Of a DNA stretch of 64,000 bases, positions 33,241 through 45,769 are shown piece by piece (within the stretch, counting starts at the first letter, position 1; each line of letters starts with the position of its first letter). The stretch lies in the NCBI GenBank assembly GCA_023055355.1, contig JALJCS010000028.1, positions 7,874,418 to 7,938,417 on the forward strand, read 5' to 3'. This DNA comes from Agelaius tricolor. Its lineage: Eukaryota; Chordata; Aves; Passeriformes; Icteridae. The translations under genes and the position numbers were made by a program. The notes under the pieces were generated by a model. It saw only the letters and a program-made list of their open reading frames with translations, was not told the origin of the DNA and did not search any database.

Positions 33241-36200
33241 GAAAGAAAGCACAACCACTCGCCTGTATGCTCCAAGCAGTTGTCTCACATCTCTACCTCG
33301 CCAAGCTTTGCCGTTCCAATTTCTTCTGCTGAATTTGTTGCTCTTGGTGGAGTAAGTCTGCTCTTCCCAGACTGCCAGCACCCAATGAGTCTGGGTTTGG
33401 ACAGGTTGGGACAGGATGGGGATTCTGGCAGGATCCTCACTACTTTAAATGTTGGTTTGTGATTGTGCTTTTTTGATTGCCGTGTGTGTGTGTTTTGGGG
33501 TTTTATTTTTGTTTTCGACAAATAACATTCTGGTCTGAAACTCATTTGGTCTGAACCTCTCAGCTTGACTGAGAGATCTCCTTCAGATGTTAGCACCCAT
33601 GGAAACACGAGGACCCCCTCCCCTCATCCTTGTGCTGCTGGTGTGGAGCAGCCATCGCTCCCTGGCATGAGGAGGCTGTGGTGCAGGGCACCCGCTCAGG
33701 CCTGGCCACCGACCCAGCCGTGCTCGTTTCCTCCTGCCTCTCGTGGTCCTGTCCCTCTCCTCCCAGCCACAGCTTCAGAATAGGACCTCTGAGCACAGTG
33801 GCCACAGCTGGCTCTGGGAAAGCCAGGTTTGTGCTGCAGGAGATCCTCCATTCCTTGTGGTCCTGGCCGTGCTTGACTGGATAGCGCCGTGCCTTTGCCA
33901 GGGCAGCACCAGAGCAGCTTGGCAGCTCAGCAGGGACAGGAGGGTGCTGGAGCTGTGCCCCAGGGACCTGGAGAGCAGCCTCTGTGCTCCCTTGGGAGCT
34001 GCCATGAGGCAGTCATGGGTAATGCCAGAGACAGAGACAACAGAGGACACCAGCTTGTCTCAGACTTACGTTTTGTTTTCGGTCCAGCCTATTTATACTC
34101 TTCTTAGTGGCTATTTTTTCCCCAGTTACACGAATGTGTCTTGTCCTCGCTGTCTCCCATCTTCCCTCAGCAAACCTTTCCATTTTCTGCGTGTCTTTGC
34201 TGGGAAGCTCACAGCCCCATTCCTCGTGGGCAGAGACCGCACTTCTCTGAGGAGGCACCTCTCACTGATGTGCTCGTTCCAGGAGCCTGCTCCAGCCCTT
34301 CCACCCTCTCCCACCTGCATTTCCCTGGACAGAAACTGCACACACAGCCTGGGCTGTGTGAGCACAGAGTTTGTTTTGCCAGGGTGACCTGTTTAATCAT
34401 CTCATTTTCTGGTGGCCGTTTATTCCTCGTTTCCACGGTTACAGCCCCATTAAGAGGAGAAGCAATAAGGCAGCGAGTCAAACAGGTAATAAAAACATTA
34501 AAGCCATGTGCGCGCTGGGAGGGAGGAGGGCGAGCAGCACTCAGTGAGACGAGACGGGCCGTGCCAGGGAGACAGAAGGGTCACAGGAGCCCGTGCACAG
34601 TGCAGTGACACCAGCTCAGTGCCCAGCCTCTCCTACAGCATCCCACAGCATTCTGCCCTGCTCCGTTGGAGTATGCTGACACCCGGGACAATGTCACTGC
34701 CACCCGTGCGCTGCTCTCCCCGCTGCTGCGCCGTAAGGCAGAGCTGCAAGTGGACAAAACCACTCGAAATAAGAATGTACTTCTTCTGTGTTTTCTTTCA
34801 GGGCTCTGACTGTCTGAAAATTTGTAACTTTCTGTTTCTGTTTAGTTTAGGGCCCAAATACTTGTTCCTGCAACAGGAACATGGCCCTTGCTGAGGTACC
34901 TGGTGTGGGCTGTGGTGCTCCCCTGCAGAGCCATGGCTCTGCACAGTTCCTAAAGCAGGACTGACAATCCCAAGGTATTCACAGCCAGCTACCTGAGCCA
35001 GCACAACCTAGAGTACTGTGACTCTGGTTTGAGGCTTCCTAGGTGGAAATACCTGTTTGTGGAAGGCCATATTTCTGCAGCCTCCAGGAGAAGGTCAGAT
35101 GCCATGGAAACAGGATAGCCAGGTCCCCAGCAGGCACTGCCAGCAGTGACTGTGGGCTGGGGAGTGGGTGGGAGCTCTCACCTGGGACAGTGGGGGATGC
35201 CTTTAGGCCATTGGTAGAAATCAGGGGAGAGCTGTGGGCAGCACCGCTGGGAATTGGGTCTCTCCTGCTAGGAGGAATCCCCAGATTTCTGGCTTTTAAT
35301 TGTGGGCTCCTAAAAAGAAAGTAGCAAAGTAAAGAAACCTGAAGCAGCAACTCTGGAGTGAGGAGAAGGCAGAGCCTTCAAGAGAAGGAAGAGAACTGTT
35401 TTCAGCTCACTTCCCACCAGGCAGTGGTCCTCAGGGAACCCCTCAGGGCTCTTGGAAGGTGGGAGCCTTTTGTTACCATGTGCTTGTTATCCCAAAACTG
35501 ATTTGGCCAGCAAGGAGATGGTGGCCTCTCTTCCTTTGGGAAATTTTGGGCCAGATGAACTCTTGGGTATAAAAACATGACCTGAGTGGCAAAAAACCAG
35601 CAAAGTTACTTTTCCCTATAATTTCTCAGCGGCCATGGAGGCCAAACAGCACTGGAGCTTAGATGAGGAGATGTTGGGTTTGAGGTGGTCGGTCGCTGCC
35701 ATGAGGGAGCAGGTGCCCACGGGCTGAGAGGATTCTGACCTGTTAATAAGGGTGAGTTTATTTATGGATGAAAAGAGGTTAAAAATAACAGTCCCACTCA
35801 TATAGGTGGCACAGCACTGACAGCAAAACAGAAATATTCAGAAAAGCAAAGTATAAAGGAGAGCAAGAAAACAGTCACAGAACTGCAGTGCCACTGCTTT
35901 ACCTGCTAGCTCTCTCTGTTGAGTCTGCCCTGTCACAGCCCCGTTTTGCCCTGGTGGGATTTTTTTTTTATTATTTATTTCTGACATTGTTTTGGGTTTT
36001 ACAGTTTCTTTTCTGCAGACTTTATCAGAAAGCATATTTGTGGTGAGAGCCTGTGAAAGGACCTGGCTTGCTGAGTAAATGTTCAACGTGGAAATGAGCT
36101 GCATGACCTTGAGGAGGGGAGAGGGAGGAAAGCTGACAGAAATTCATAAAAAGCTGAAAAAGAAAAGAACAAGGAGAAGGGAGGGGAGAGGAAAAAAGAT

Positions 36201-36275
36201 AAAAGGCCTGGCCAGACTGGAAGAAGTCACACAAGAGAGGAATAATGGCCTTTCTTGTTACAGCAGTGACTGGAC
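33241..36275. other. Non-coding stretch
   Basis: No gene recognised. A short T/G-rich run lies at 33480-33520. The segment at about 34425-34510 (reading GCAATAAGGCAGCGAG and then AATAAAAACATTAAAGCC) is unique and AT-richer and could be another small element. The 214-codon plus frame at 33743-34387 has no domain and no conserved-looking splice context. Confidence 0.55.
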
Positions 36276-36279
36276 CTGT

Positions 36280-36405
36280 CGTATTAGGCATCTTAAAGAG
36301 CCCGATTCTAAGTTGTGCTCAGCACTGACACTTTGAAAATAGGCCCATTTAAGGTGACTCAAGTTGGGCAACAAAAGTCAGTAGTCACTTTAGATCATCT
36401 TGGCC
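36280..36405. repeat. Probable ancient amniote interspersed repeat
   Basis: The stretch reading TTTGAAAATAGGCCCATTTA, then GGTGACTCAAGTTGGGCAAC and GTCAGTAGTCACTTTAGATC, has the wording of very old dispersed repeats that I associate with reptile and bird genomes. I cannot name the family with certainty. Confidence 0.4.
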
Positions 36406-38600
36406 TGTGTTCAGAAGGGTGAATTTTATCCTTGGCGAAAGGCCAGTGGGAGGCCCTTGTGTGTTCTGTTCCCGTTCCCAGAATAGGACTTGGGGTGGCT
36501 CCTGGAGCTTGTGCCAGCCCTTTGGGGCAGGGGCAGAGCCCACTCTGCTCTGTTTTGGGCTGAGCCCCCCCTGTGCAGAAGGCAGTGGCTGCTGGCTGGG
36601 CTCATGTGTCAATCCAGTTGTCTGTGGGCACAGAAACTGGGCTTGAATTTATTTGTGGAATTTTTGGGGAGCTGTGGGTGTCTGGAGAAGGATCTGGATG
36701 GAGCAACCTCTCTGTCCTCAGTGCAGGACCCGACAGTAGCAGCAGTGCAGGAGCTTCCCAGCCATCCTTGGAGCTCCTCAAGAATGTGAGATTGAGATGG
36801 AGGCGCTTGCTTTAGGAAACTAATGAGGATGTCAATCAGAAAAGACCAACAAAACACTGTTGCAAGGAAGAAACTTTGAGTGGAAACACCCTGCTGTCGC
36901 TACCAGAGACCAAGGTGTGAGGTGCAAGCATGCTCTGGAGCTTGGCTTTCCAGAGCTGCCTGGTTTGGGCTTGATGGTTTTACTTCATTCCCACATCTAG
37001 TCCTGGAGGACCTAAAGTGGATTTTAAAATTGTGTTGTAGGGATTGGAGAGAGATTGAGCTCCAAGTTTCTGCAGTCTATCACGTCCTCATTACCTGGAT
37101 GACACCAGCTGCAGGAAGCCCCTCGGTGCTGCAGTCCTTGGCTCTGGTGCCATTTCCATGGAGGGTCTGGGCACACAAGGACCTGGCACCCAGCAGTCAG
37201 GGGGGCTGGAGCAGAAAGCCTCGTGCTCTTCAGGGAACCCATGGCTTCTCTTACCTTTTCTGTTGTCTGAATGCATGAAAAAAGTGTAAATGCACTTAGG
37301 CTCCCCTTACCGCTCTTTCCGTTGTCATTTCTTTGACTCCCCAAATTCTCTTCATTTTCAAGGGGGGAAGTCTGACTTCAGTGGCATCAGCACTTCCAAA
37401 CCCCTGCACACTGACATTAGCAGTTCAGAGTGTGGGGCAAGGACTGTGCTGAAGCAGAGTCCTCATTTGTGCTGAAACAGGCCTGATCACCATTCTTTGG
37501 TTACACCTGAATATCTGCACCAACGGTCCTCACACACACATCTTTAAATTTTGGTTCATTTAGGTGGGGGGTCAATTTCTTTTCATAAGCCTGAAAATTG
37601 TAGAGTAAGATTTTCATCTTCACTGCTGGTATGGGAGAGCTCTGCTTTATGGAAGGGAGCATTTTTGATTTTTTCCAGTTGGAAAGGAAAGAAATCAAAC
37701 TTTTTCCAGTAGGGAAAAGTCTTGTTGAGTGATGACCTCAAAATATTTTCTCTAGCAGTGCAGTGTGATGTCAGACAGACAGTATGTGGCTGGGTGGGAA
37801 GCACAGACAGCATGGGCACGAGTGCCTGACACAGGGGAAAACCATCAGTCCACAGCTTTGGGAGGAACTGGAGCAGTCACCAGCACAGATGCCAGAGCAA
37901 GGAACTGTAACTGCACATTTAATGGCTTTGGATGTTTGCTTTTATGTGACAGTTGCTGCTCAAGCAATCAGATTGGAGAATTCTAGACTTGCACGGATTT
38001 CAGGGATTTTATTTGTATGTGTTCAGCACAGGACATGACTGGGATGGGAGCATAGGGGCTTTTCCAACAGGAGAAGGGCCCTGTACCCTGCTGCTCTGTG
38101 CCCCTGTGCACCTTGATTGTATGAGCTGAGCCTTCCCCTCTCACTCCTGTCTCTCACTCTTCCTGAAGTCACTGTACCTCCAAACCCACCTCACTCACCT
38201 GCTCCCTCTGGTCCCAGCATCCTCCCACACTCCCCAGAGCATCCTCTCTCCTATTCTGCTCCCTGATGTGTTAAGCTGCCCCTGCAGAAGCCCTGCCCTG
38301 TGCCAAAAGCCCCATCTGGAAGTCAAACAGCCATGCCCCGAGTGCTGGCCCTGCCCAGCCTCCCCTGCCCAGCCGGGGCTGCAGCTGAAAGTGTCCCGTG
38401 AGAATGCAAGGCAGAGGCATGTTTTCACAGTTTATTCTCCAAAAGGAGAGCCTGCAAGGGGTGAGGGGCAGACTCCTTGCAGTGAAGGTGTTAACAAATA
38501 GCAGGTGATTAAACATGACAAGCAGTGACATTTCTGTGTGGGGTTCTCAGTACCAGCAATGCCAAGAATGAAGCTATAAACCCTGACATTTTGTGTTATG
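36406..38600. other. Non-coding stretch
   Basis: No gene or clear repeat. Frames of up to 132 codons have no signature. Confidence 0.6.
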
Positions 38601-38604
38601 CACT

Positions 38605-39225
38605 GAGGTTTTTAATAGACATCTTTCTCTCCCTCACCCCTGTTTGTTTCTTTTATTCCTCTATTCTCTTCTGTCCTCTTCTCCCTTTCCTCTCTCTTCC
38701 TGATCCTCACCCTGGCTCTGTCCCATCCCAAGTGCCCCCATCTCCATTTCCCATCCCTCCCTCCCCGCTCTTATCTTTGCTCTCTTGCTTCACCAGACTC
38801 ATTTGTTCGATGTCCTTCACTTTAGCTTTTGTTTCTCTCTTCCTCCCTATTTTCTTGTTACACTTTTCCAAGATTTTTTTGCTTTTCATGGCATCATTCA
38901 CCCTTCCTTACTCTTCTCTTCCTCCTGCTAGCTGCGGTCTGTGCCATCTGCACACGCTCGCAGTCTCTCACACAGATGCACTCCCACACTTTATTGCACA
39001 CACACACTGGCACTTCCCGCACACTTCCCTGCTCCCCCCACGCTCCCGCTCTCTCCTGCTCCGTCTCTCACATACGCTCGCACTTGCTCTTTTCTTTCTG
39101 TGCTTCCCCTCTCCTGCTCTTCTTTGTCTTTGTTACTCCCTTCTGCTGTCATCCTCCCTCTGTCTGTTCTTTTCCACTCTCTCCCCTTCTCCCTCCCTTT
39201 CCTTTCTCTTTTTGGGGTCTGATGT
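38605..39225. repeat. Long pyrimidine-rich tract (about 600 bases)
   Basis: Plus strand is dominated by C and T for about 600 bases, with CACACA/ACACTC words in the middle (38945-39080). Purine scarcity abolishes stop codons, producing the 236-codon frame at 38525-39235 and parallel frames at 38829-39227 and 38941-39222. Three phases open at once argues against coding. Such tracts can form triplex (H-)DNA. Confidence 0.7.
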
Positions 39226-40945
39226 AATACTCTAACCATGGGCAGCCAGGCCAGTTGCTTGTCAGGGAGCAGGTGTCCCACCCCTGAGTGATGTTTTTGT
39301 TAATAACATTTTTGCCCTGACTCAGAAGCCGTCATTTTGGAGATTGGTTGGTGGGTTTTTTTTAAGGACAGGAGCCTGAGGAGGCTGAGCTTTTGGGAAC
39401 AGTTGCTGGGTTTGTACTAAAAGGACTGCAACAGTTGTTCTGCTGAGCAAGAAACGTTGGAACAACTGCAGATTCTCTTCCCACCCCCCCACCCCCCCCC
39501 ATCTATCCTCCAAAGGGCATTTGGAGGTGACACCCAATGCACAGTCCCCATTGCAGCCAGCTCTAATTGGAGCTGACGAGCTGCCACTCGTTCTTGGCTT
39601 TGGAAATGGGGCACTTCTGCCACTGGAGGTGGCCCTACCCAGCCCTCTCTATTACAAAAAACATTTCCTCCTCTTCTGCCTTCTCCTGGTGGTGCTATGG
39701 GCGTAAAGTTAGCGGAATGCCAGTGTGACCAGAGCAGTCAAGCACAGGGCTGTCCTCCAGCAGGTCACCTGGTCTCCGGAGCTCAGCAGGTATGGCCCAG
39801 CTACGTGACCTGGACATAAGAAAGGGGTCCCCAGGCACAGAAGGATAAAAGGGTCAGCGGCGGTCAGCGGCTCCCTGGTCCATGACCTGCCTGGCTCACT
39901 GTGTCTTACCAGGCTGTGATCCCTTTCCTGCAGAGGCTGAGGCAGGGCATGGTGCTTCCCTGGGTGGAAATGGTGTGGGCAGGCCCGCCGGAGCCCGGGG
40001 ACTCGAGGCACCTCCAGAGGCTCTTTGAGCAGCACAGCTATTCCTTCTCACACGGCTGCAGAATGTCTGCCTCTCCCCAGGTCCCTGGGGAAGATCCGTA
40101 GGGAGCTCCTGGAGAATTACCAGGCACGGGGTCTGTGCTGTGCATTAGGAATGTACTGGCCCATCTCTAGAGCTGGCACCTCTGTGCTGAGAGCACCAGG
40201 GTGGGCGAGAGGCTCCCCTGGGTGGACAGAGAGGACAGAGGCAGGGGCAGCTCCTATGGCAGGAGGTCCCCAGGTCCCCAGTGTAAGTGGCTTAGCAGGT
40301 ATTTGAAATGAGTTCAAACGAAACTGCAGTTTCAGTCCCAGTATTTCCTCTTCCTTGACTCTGCACTCCTTCTAAAAATCAAAATACTTCCCCATAAGGA
40401 ACCGCCTTCCCATAAAAGGGCCTCTCCCTCCCTGTCTGCCCAGGTCTTATTGATCAAGCACCACAGACGGTGGCTGCAGCTTCAGTTGCCAAGTAGGGCA
40501 GATCAATAGAGACTCGATAGGATGGGATTTTTGGCAGCTGGAGCATATATTTGTTCCTCCTTCCGTCCCACCATTCCTCTGGGAAATGGCCGGTGTCACA
40601 GTGGAAGCAGGTGGAGCAAAGCTCCGTCCTCCCGCTTGCTGCTCACCTTGTCATCTGTCCTCTGTGCTGCTGCCTGGGACCAGGCTCTGCAGGAGCATCT
40701 GGGGGGCTGCAGAGAATGGGGGGCATGTGTGGAGACAGAGTAGTCCCACCCTGTGCTGGCTCCCTCAGCTCCTCTCTGCTGCTTACCTTTTACAATGGCC
40801 AAGTTCACTCTTTTGTGTACTGGGGCAATCCTGCGGGTCAGTCCAGGCTCCCCAAAAGCAGTACTTGGCCTTTATTGTTTTCCCAGTCTCTATTCAACTA
40901 GTGTTTCTTCCTGCCTGGATCCAGAGTAATTTCCCTGTGCCCCTC
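39226..40945. other. Non-coding stretch with a C run
   Basis: A cytosine run with A interruptions lies at 39481-39500 and could form a quadruplex on the minus strand. The part at 40310-40520 is moderately AT-rich and unique-looking. No gene seen. Confidence 0.55.
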
Positions 40946-40947
40946 CC

Positions 40948-40981
40948 TGCTGTTGTCATCTTCAGTGCTGTTGTCATCTTC
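40948..40981. repeat. Two-copy 18-base tandem duplication
   Basis: TGCTGTTGTCATCTTCAG at 40948-40965 is repeated immediately after it, with the last two bases changed. A small local duplication. Confidence 0.85.
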
Positions 40982-40983
40982 CC

Positions 40984-41066
40984 AGAGATGGGGAGAGCAA
41001 GGCACGGTGATGGGAAGTGACTTCCTGAAGGCCAGAGGGACTTGGTGCTGGAGCTGAGGTTGGGGG
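40984..41066 (-). mobile_element. Possible MIR-type SINE core, reverse orientation
   Basis: GATGGGGAGAGCAAGGCACG, then GGGAAGTGACTTCCTGAAGG and GGTGCTGGAGCTGAGGTT, follow the reverse complement of a MIR core (gaggcaca, agtgacttgccc and agctgggatt in the consensus). Diverged and short, so tentative. Confidence 0.5.
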
Positions 41067-41370
41067 CCCTGTTTCTGGCTGTCCTTCAGCAGCACTGAGC
41101 CCCATGGCCATGGGCCTGGGACAGCGCTTCCCCACCCAGAGCCTTCCCAGGCTGCCCTGGCCGTGTGGGACCAAGAGCCGTGGGCTGGTCTCCAGCATCA
41201 GCTGGGGGAATGAGACACAGAGGGGAGCAGTGGGCAGGAGAGGGATGCTGTGTGCAGACTTGTCTTTCTCCATCCTCTCTGAAGAGCAGTTAGCTCTGCC
41301 ATAAGATGTCCTTAACCCTTGCCAGCCCTCCTGGCTGCCCAGCCTCTGGCAGGTGCTGAGCGCCGCGCAC
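41067..41370. other. Non-coding stretch
   Basis: Nothing recognisable. Confidence 0.5.
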
Positions 41371-41374
41371 AGAG

Positions 41375-41515
41375 AAGTTAATGAAATGAGTATTTTGGGG
41401 AGGGGGGGAGGCAGGCTCTGTACTGCACCCTGGGGCCCTGGGTTTATTAATGGTGACCTGCCATTAAAGACTAAAGTGCTAACCTGGTCATATTTAGCAG
41501 CTTTCAGCGGTATCC
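41375..41515. promoter_or_regulatory. AT-richer regulatory-like island
   Basis: The segment contains GTTAATGAAATGAG, GTTTATTAATGGTGACCTG and GCCATTAAAGACTAAAG words broken by a G run (41398-41409). The appearance is that of a unique conserved element. The role is inferred. Confidence 0.3.
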
Positions 41516-43100
41516 CAGTGGTCTCTGCCTGCAATATCAACTCCTGCTTTCCCCCGCAGCCCCGGCTCAGCAGGAGCTGACTCCAGAGTTTCTCTGCTAC
41601 AATGAGTCTGGTGGGCAGCACTAAGAAGTCTCTGTGCTGCTGCTGCCAGACAGATTTCCACCTCCTCCTGCTGCTTCACACAGCTTCCCCCTCTTACTGC
41701 CAGGTCTTGCCAGGCAGCGCTTGGAAAAGAGGACCAAGTCCTGGCATCTTCATGATTTCCTTTACACAGACAGAGCCTGGGGGTCACTAGGAGAGGGAGA
41801 TGTGCCAGCATGAAGCTCAGAGGGTTTGGCCATGAAGAAGAGGCACACTCCAGCTCTGCAAAGCATTTCCACAGAGCTCTCTGAGAAGGCACTGGCAAAT
41901 CATCCCTCTGAGGTGGCAGGCTGGGAAGCGAGGCAGCAGCTCTGCCAGACCTGATTAAAACAGGACTCAAGGCTAACAGCTCCAGGTCAGAGCAGGAGGG
42001 CTGCTCCCACTGCTGCTGTCCCTCTTGCTCCAATCTAAGAGGGATGTGGAAAACCCAAGCTTGGGGGGATGTCCCCTAGGGGATATCAGCAGTTGGATAT
42101 TGCAGTGACAGGCACTTTAGAAAGATGCTGGGAGCTGCTGCTGCTGCTGCTGGTCCAGGCAGGGATCAGTGTTAGCAGAAGAAAAAAAAAGCCCCAGAGT
42201 TTCCTTGAAGCTAATTCTGCTCTTGATGCTTCCCCAGAAGCAAGATCCTGCTGTGCTCTGTGTGCCAACTGAGATTATTGCTTTCCCTGATCACTTCTTC
42301 CTGGATTAAAACCTCAGCACAGAGTATTTTGCAGTGTGTTATTCCAGGATACCCCCTAGAAGCTCAACATGGTGCAGACTCTGGCAGAGATGCCAGGGAA
42401 TCGTGAGGCGTCTCCAGCTCAGGCTGCTCAGATCAGGAGGTGGGGGTGCCCCTGCCCCTGGCGCTGCTGTTTGGCCCGAGGTGAGGGCACAAAGTGCGAG
42501 GCTGTGGGGATTTTCCTCTGTGCAGAGAGCCCCGCGAGCCGCAGATCCCGTGCCCTCGCAGCCCTGCCCTTCCTGTGGGCATGTTTGTCAGTGTGGGCTG
42601 CAGAGCCAGCGAGGGCAGGGGCCCTGTTCCAGCCGAGCCTCCCAGCAGGACGAGTGCCGCTTTGGCAGCCAGGCTGGGGGCAACCCTGGCTCTCTCCTCT
42701 GGCTCCGTGCCCCAGCTGATCTGCAGCCAGGTTTCGCTGTAATCCCTACATCCTGTTGCAGGTCCTTAATCAGCTGGAGGCAGCCTGGGAAAAAAACCCC
42801 AAAACCCAAACCCCAAACTGTTGTGGTGAAAGCTCCCCACTGCCAGGTGGTGGGGAGGGGTGGGCAGCAGCCTTCCCAGGCACCAGGTGGGGGACGGGGA
42901 GGGTTGGCAGAGATGGAAGCAGAGAATAGGGTGTTTGTTCCTGCTGGGGGTCTCTGCAGGACCCACTCATGCTGTTCCCCTGCAGAGTGGATGGGTCTGG
43001 GTTTGAGGCATGGGCTGCTCCTGTTCTCCCACTGCCAGCTCAGCTCTGGACACTGCCCCTTCAGTCCTCATTGGGCAGGCTTGGAAACTCTCTGGGTTGT
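41516..43100. other. Non-coding stretch with a CTG run
   Basis: A run of about six CTG triplets lies at 42135-42152. The 266-codon plus frame at 42334-43134 is not supported by any domain and includes a low-complexity K/P segment. No gene recognised. Confidence 0.55.
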
Positions 43101-43104
43101 TGTT

Positions 43105-43245
43105 GAGTTGGTTTTTTTCCCGTTTAATGCATAGAATAACACTGATGGGTCTGAACAGCTCCAGCCAGGCGACGAGGGGAAAGAATAACAAGCTCCTGAA
43201 TGTCAGGCAAAATTATGGGCCATTGCTATTTAGGGTGAGTCTGGT
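43105..43245. promoter_or_regulatory. AT-richer regulatory-like island
   Basis: CCCGTTTAATGCATAGAATA and GGCAAAATTATGGGCC words occur in unique sequence, ending at a GGTGAG-type donor-like string. It resembles the other islands. No exon frame is convincing. Confidence 0.3.
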
Positions 43246-44078
43246 GGATTTAGGGCCTCTCTGTTCTATTGTCCTGGCTGCTCTGAGCATTGGAGCAGGC
43301 GAGACACAAGTCGGGAATTTTATTGCAGAGCATGTTCGGGGGAAGGCTGGTTCTGAGCGCTTCCGGAGTGAGCAGCAGCAGTGGGGGAGAGGGGACCATT
43401 TCTGCTGGAAAGTTGGTGAGATGTGATACCAGAGGCTGGAAGTCCTGGAGATGTGGTTATCCAGCAGAGAATAGAGCCCCTTTGCATGCTGGTTTCTGTC
43501 AGGATCCAGCTCCAGATGTTCATCACACTCCCCAGGTCTGTGTAGGGTTGGTCTCCATCCATCAGACCTGGGCTGGCTGTCCAGCTGCTGTGTCCCTTGG
43601 ACACAGCTGGTCCCCACTGCACCTCAGGGGCACATGGCTCCTTGTCTTCTCTTGAGAAGCATTCAGGAATGTAGTTCATATGAGAAACAGTGCCTATGTG
43701 TGCGTGTTCAGTGGGGATTAGGGGTTTTGGTGTCATCTCTTGGATTGCTTATTGCTGGCACTGGTGATGTAAGCAGGGCTGGCACTGCACTCGCATTGCC
43801 AGGTGTTGGGGGAAGGCCCCAACTGAACAGCATAAGCATAGAATGACACAGAAAGGCTGAAGAAAGGTGTTACAGAGTGTGATAGAAGTGGGTTGTCCAT
43901 GGCAAAGTGATGTCTTTACAAGTGCTGAACAGGGTGTACCCTAAGCTTCCAGATTTTGGCAAATACATTCTGTCCCATGCCAGGATGGGGAGGAGTGGCA
44001 GAGAGCAAGAAAGCCATTCAAGCCTGGCTGTCTGCATAGGTGTGAGGCTCAGCAGGGTGAATTCTTTGCTTCTTTGGG
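43246..44078. other. Non-coding stretch
   Basis: Nothing recognisable on either strand. Confidence 0.55.
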
Positions 44079-44079
44079 G

Positions 44080-44228
44080 CTCTTTTTATTTGACCGGATT
44101 AAAAAGCCTATTTGAGTTTCTTAAACCATTTAATCTAAAATCCCCAGGTAGATGCGCCATTGGATTCAGTTTTAAGCTTATAAACAAAATAGGTCTGTGT
44201 TTGTCTCTTCTTCATTTTGTTTTAAAGA
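44080..44228. promoter_or_regulatory. AT-rich regulatory-like island
   Basis: The segment runs from TTTTTATTTGACCGGATTAA through CCATTTAATCTAAAATCC to a TTTTAAAG string. Two ATT/TAAT-type homeodomain cores lie within 40 bases. Composition contrasts with the flanks. Confidence 0.35.
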
Positions 44229-45348
44229 AGAAGGGTTTGACCTGTCCTCCCTGGAGCTGGGGGGGAGTTGGGCTTCTGGTGCCTGTGAATCCCTGTGAGC
44301 TTTCTGAAGGGTGGGAGAGTGCAGAGGCTGGGGTGCTGGTGTGACCTCCCTGCAGCTCCAGGGACAGGGACATGTGGCCTGGGCAGGTGCTGGCAGGAGG
44401 GAGCAGGTTGGGCTCCACTGGCTGCTCCCCAGGGCTCAGTACCTGCACAGACGACTGAGGGTAGGTAAAATTCCAGTAGAACCATTGCTCTGCAGATAGT
44501 TTGGGTGTGTGGAAAAGGAGAGGATCATAGGAGGTGGGAGAAAGTGTGAGGAAAGCATGGAATGGTCTGGATAATTCCAGTTCCTTTTGAGAGGAAGCTG
44601 GTTCTTCTCTGCTCCCAGAGTGTCCAGCTCCCTCCAGGGCTTCCTCCTGCATCCATCCTCTCCACACAGTCTCCTCTTGTCTCCTCTACAGTGCCATGTG
44701 GCTTATTGCTGCCACTCCCTGTGCTTCAGAGGAGGTTCCATTGTCCCCAAAATGGGACAGTTCAGGATTTGTTCTCAGGAGAGAGGTGCTGCTGATGCCT
44801 GTGGCAGCTGCAGGAATGTCACAGGTCTGTGGCCCACAGTGCCAGATACTCCGAAGGAAGGTACCAAACCCACAGCAGCTGGGTGTAAGATGATCTGCCC
44901 CTATGTCCCCTCAAAGTGCTTTCCATGTGTCCACAGAGTCACTGATGCCTGCACATATGTGGGGTGACAGTGGCACTGCTCAAACCAACTGTAGGGTCCC
45001 TTCCAGATCCTGTCCCCAGTGCTGGGAGCACAGCAGAAGCCTTGGGCCATCCAGATCCCTCTTGCAGCCATGGAAAAGCTCGTTCCAGCACGGCCACAGA
45101 AGGGCCAGGAGGGCAGGCTGTCCTCACCTCTTGTGCTCTTTGCTGTGAGAGAGGCCTCCTGTGAGCAGGGCTCTCAAGGAGATGCTCTCTGTAAGGGGAA
45201 GGTGGGAGCAAGACTGTATCCTTCCCGCCTTCCTTCTCCCAAGGAGCTGGAGACAGACAGAGGGACAGGCATCTGTCCGATGGCAGCCAGAATAGGAGGG
45301 AGCCCTGTTGGCTTTGCCCAGGGAGCCTCTTTCTATATGGAAATGAAG
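44229..45348. other. Non-coding stretch
   Basis: No gene or named repeat. Frames of up to 151 codons overlap without domains. Confidence 0.55.
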
Positions 45349-45349
45349 A

Positions 45350-45482
45350 ATTTAGGCTAATGGAGCTCAACCATCTCTAATTTTGCGATGGCAGGAGGAT
45401 TTTGATTGAAAGTAATTAAGCAAGCTAGCTGTAAAATTAATTAAAGCAAAAGGGGGGGATTTTTTTATTGGATTGGATAGCG
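45350..45482. promoter_or_regulatory. AT-rich island with paired TAATTA sites
   Basis: TAATTA homeodomain cores lie at 45413-45418 and 45438-45443, about 25 bases apart, with ATTTTGATTGAAAG beside them and a G run at 45453-45459. Clustered Q50-homeodomain cores in a unique AT-rich block are typical of developmental enhancers. Confidence 0.45.
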
Positions 45483-45554
45483 ATATAGCGGCTGTCAAAT
45501 GGGGGACGGATGGGGGTGACCTGAATTCTCTGCCCTCCCTCCTCCCACTCGGGA

Positions 45555-45690
45555 CGTTTATGTCACTTTAATCTCCTTACAGCGGCTGGTGTGCATTTGT
45601 TTGAAATAATCAAGGAAATATGGTCAGAAATTGTCAGCTTTCAGATCTAATTTACCTGACAGCCCTGCGCAGACCAGTAAGCCTCTGTGT
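45555..45690. promoter_or_regulatory. AT-rich regulatory-like island
   Basis: This unique segment contains GTCACTTTAATCTCC, TGAAATAATCAAGG, GATCTAATTTACC and CTGACAG words. It forms a pair with the island at 45350-45482, so the two may be one element about 340 bases long. Confidence 0.4.
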
Positions 45691-45709
45691 GCGTGTGTGT
45701 GTGTGTGTG
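45691..45709. repeat. (GT)n microsatellite
   Basis: A short run of about nine GT units with one GC interruption lies directly after the AT-rich island. Confidence 0.8.
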
Positions 45710-45769
45710 GTGCATGCGACTGTGTGGTCATGGAGGACTCCTTGTCTCCCCTCTCCCCTGTTTTTGTTC

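Noticed and set aside
38525..39235. 236-codon hydrophobic-looking open frame
   Set aside because: It is the translation of a pyrimidine tract. Leu/Ser/Pro/Phe content is forced by C and T, and other phases are open too.
42334..43134. 266-codon plus-strand open frame
   Set aside because: No domain, low-complexity segments, overlapped by other frames.
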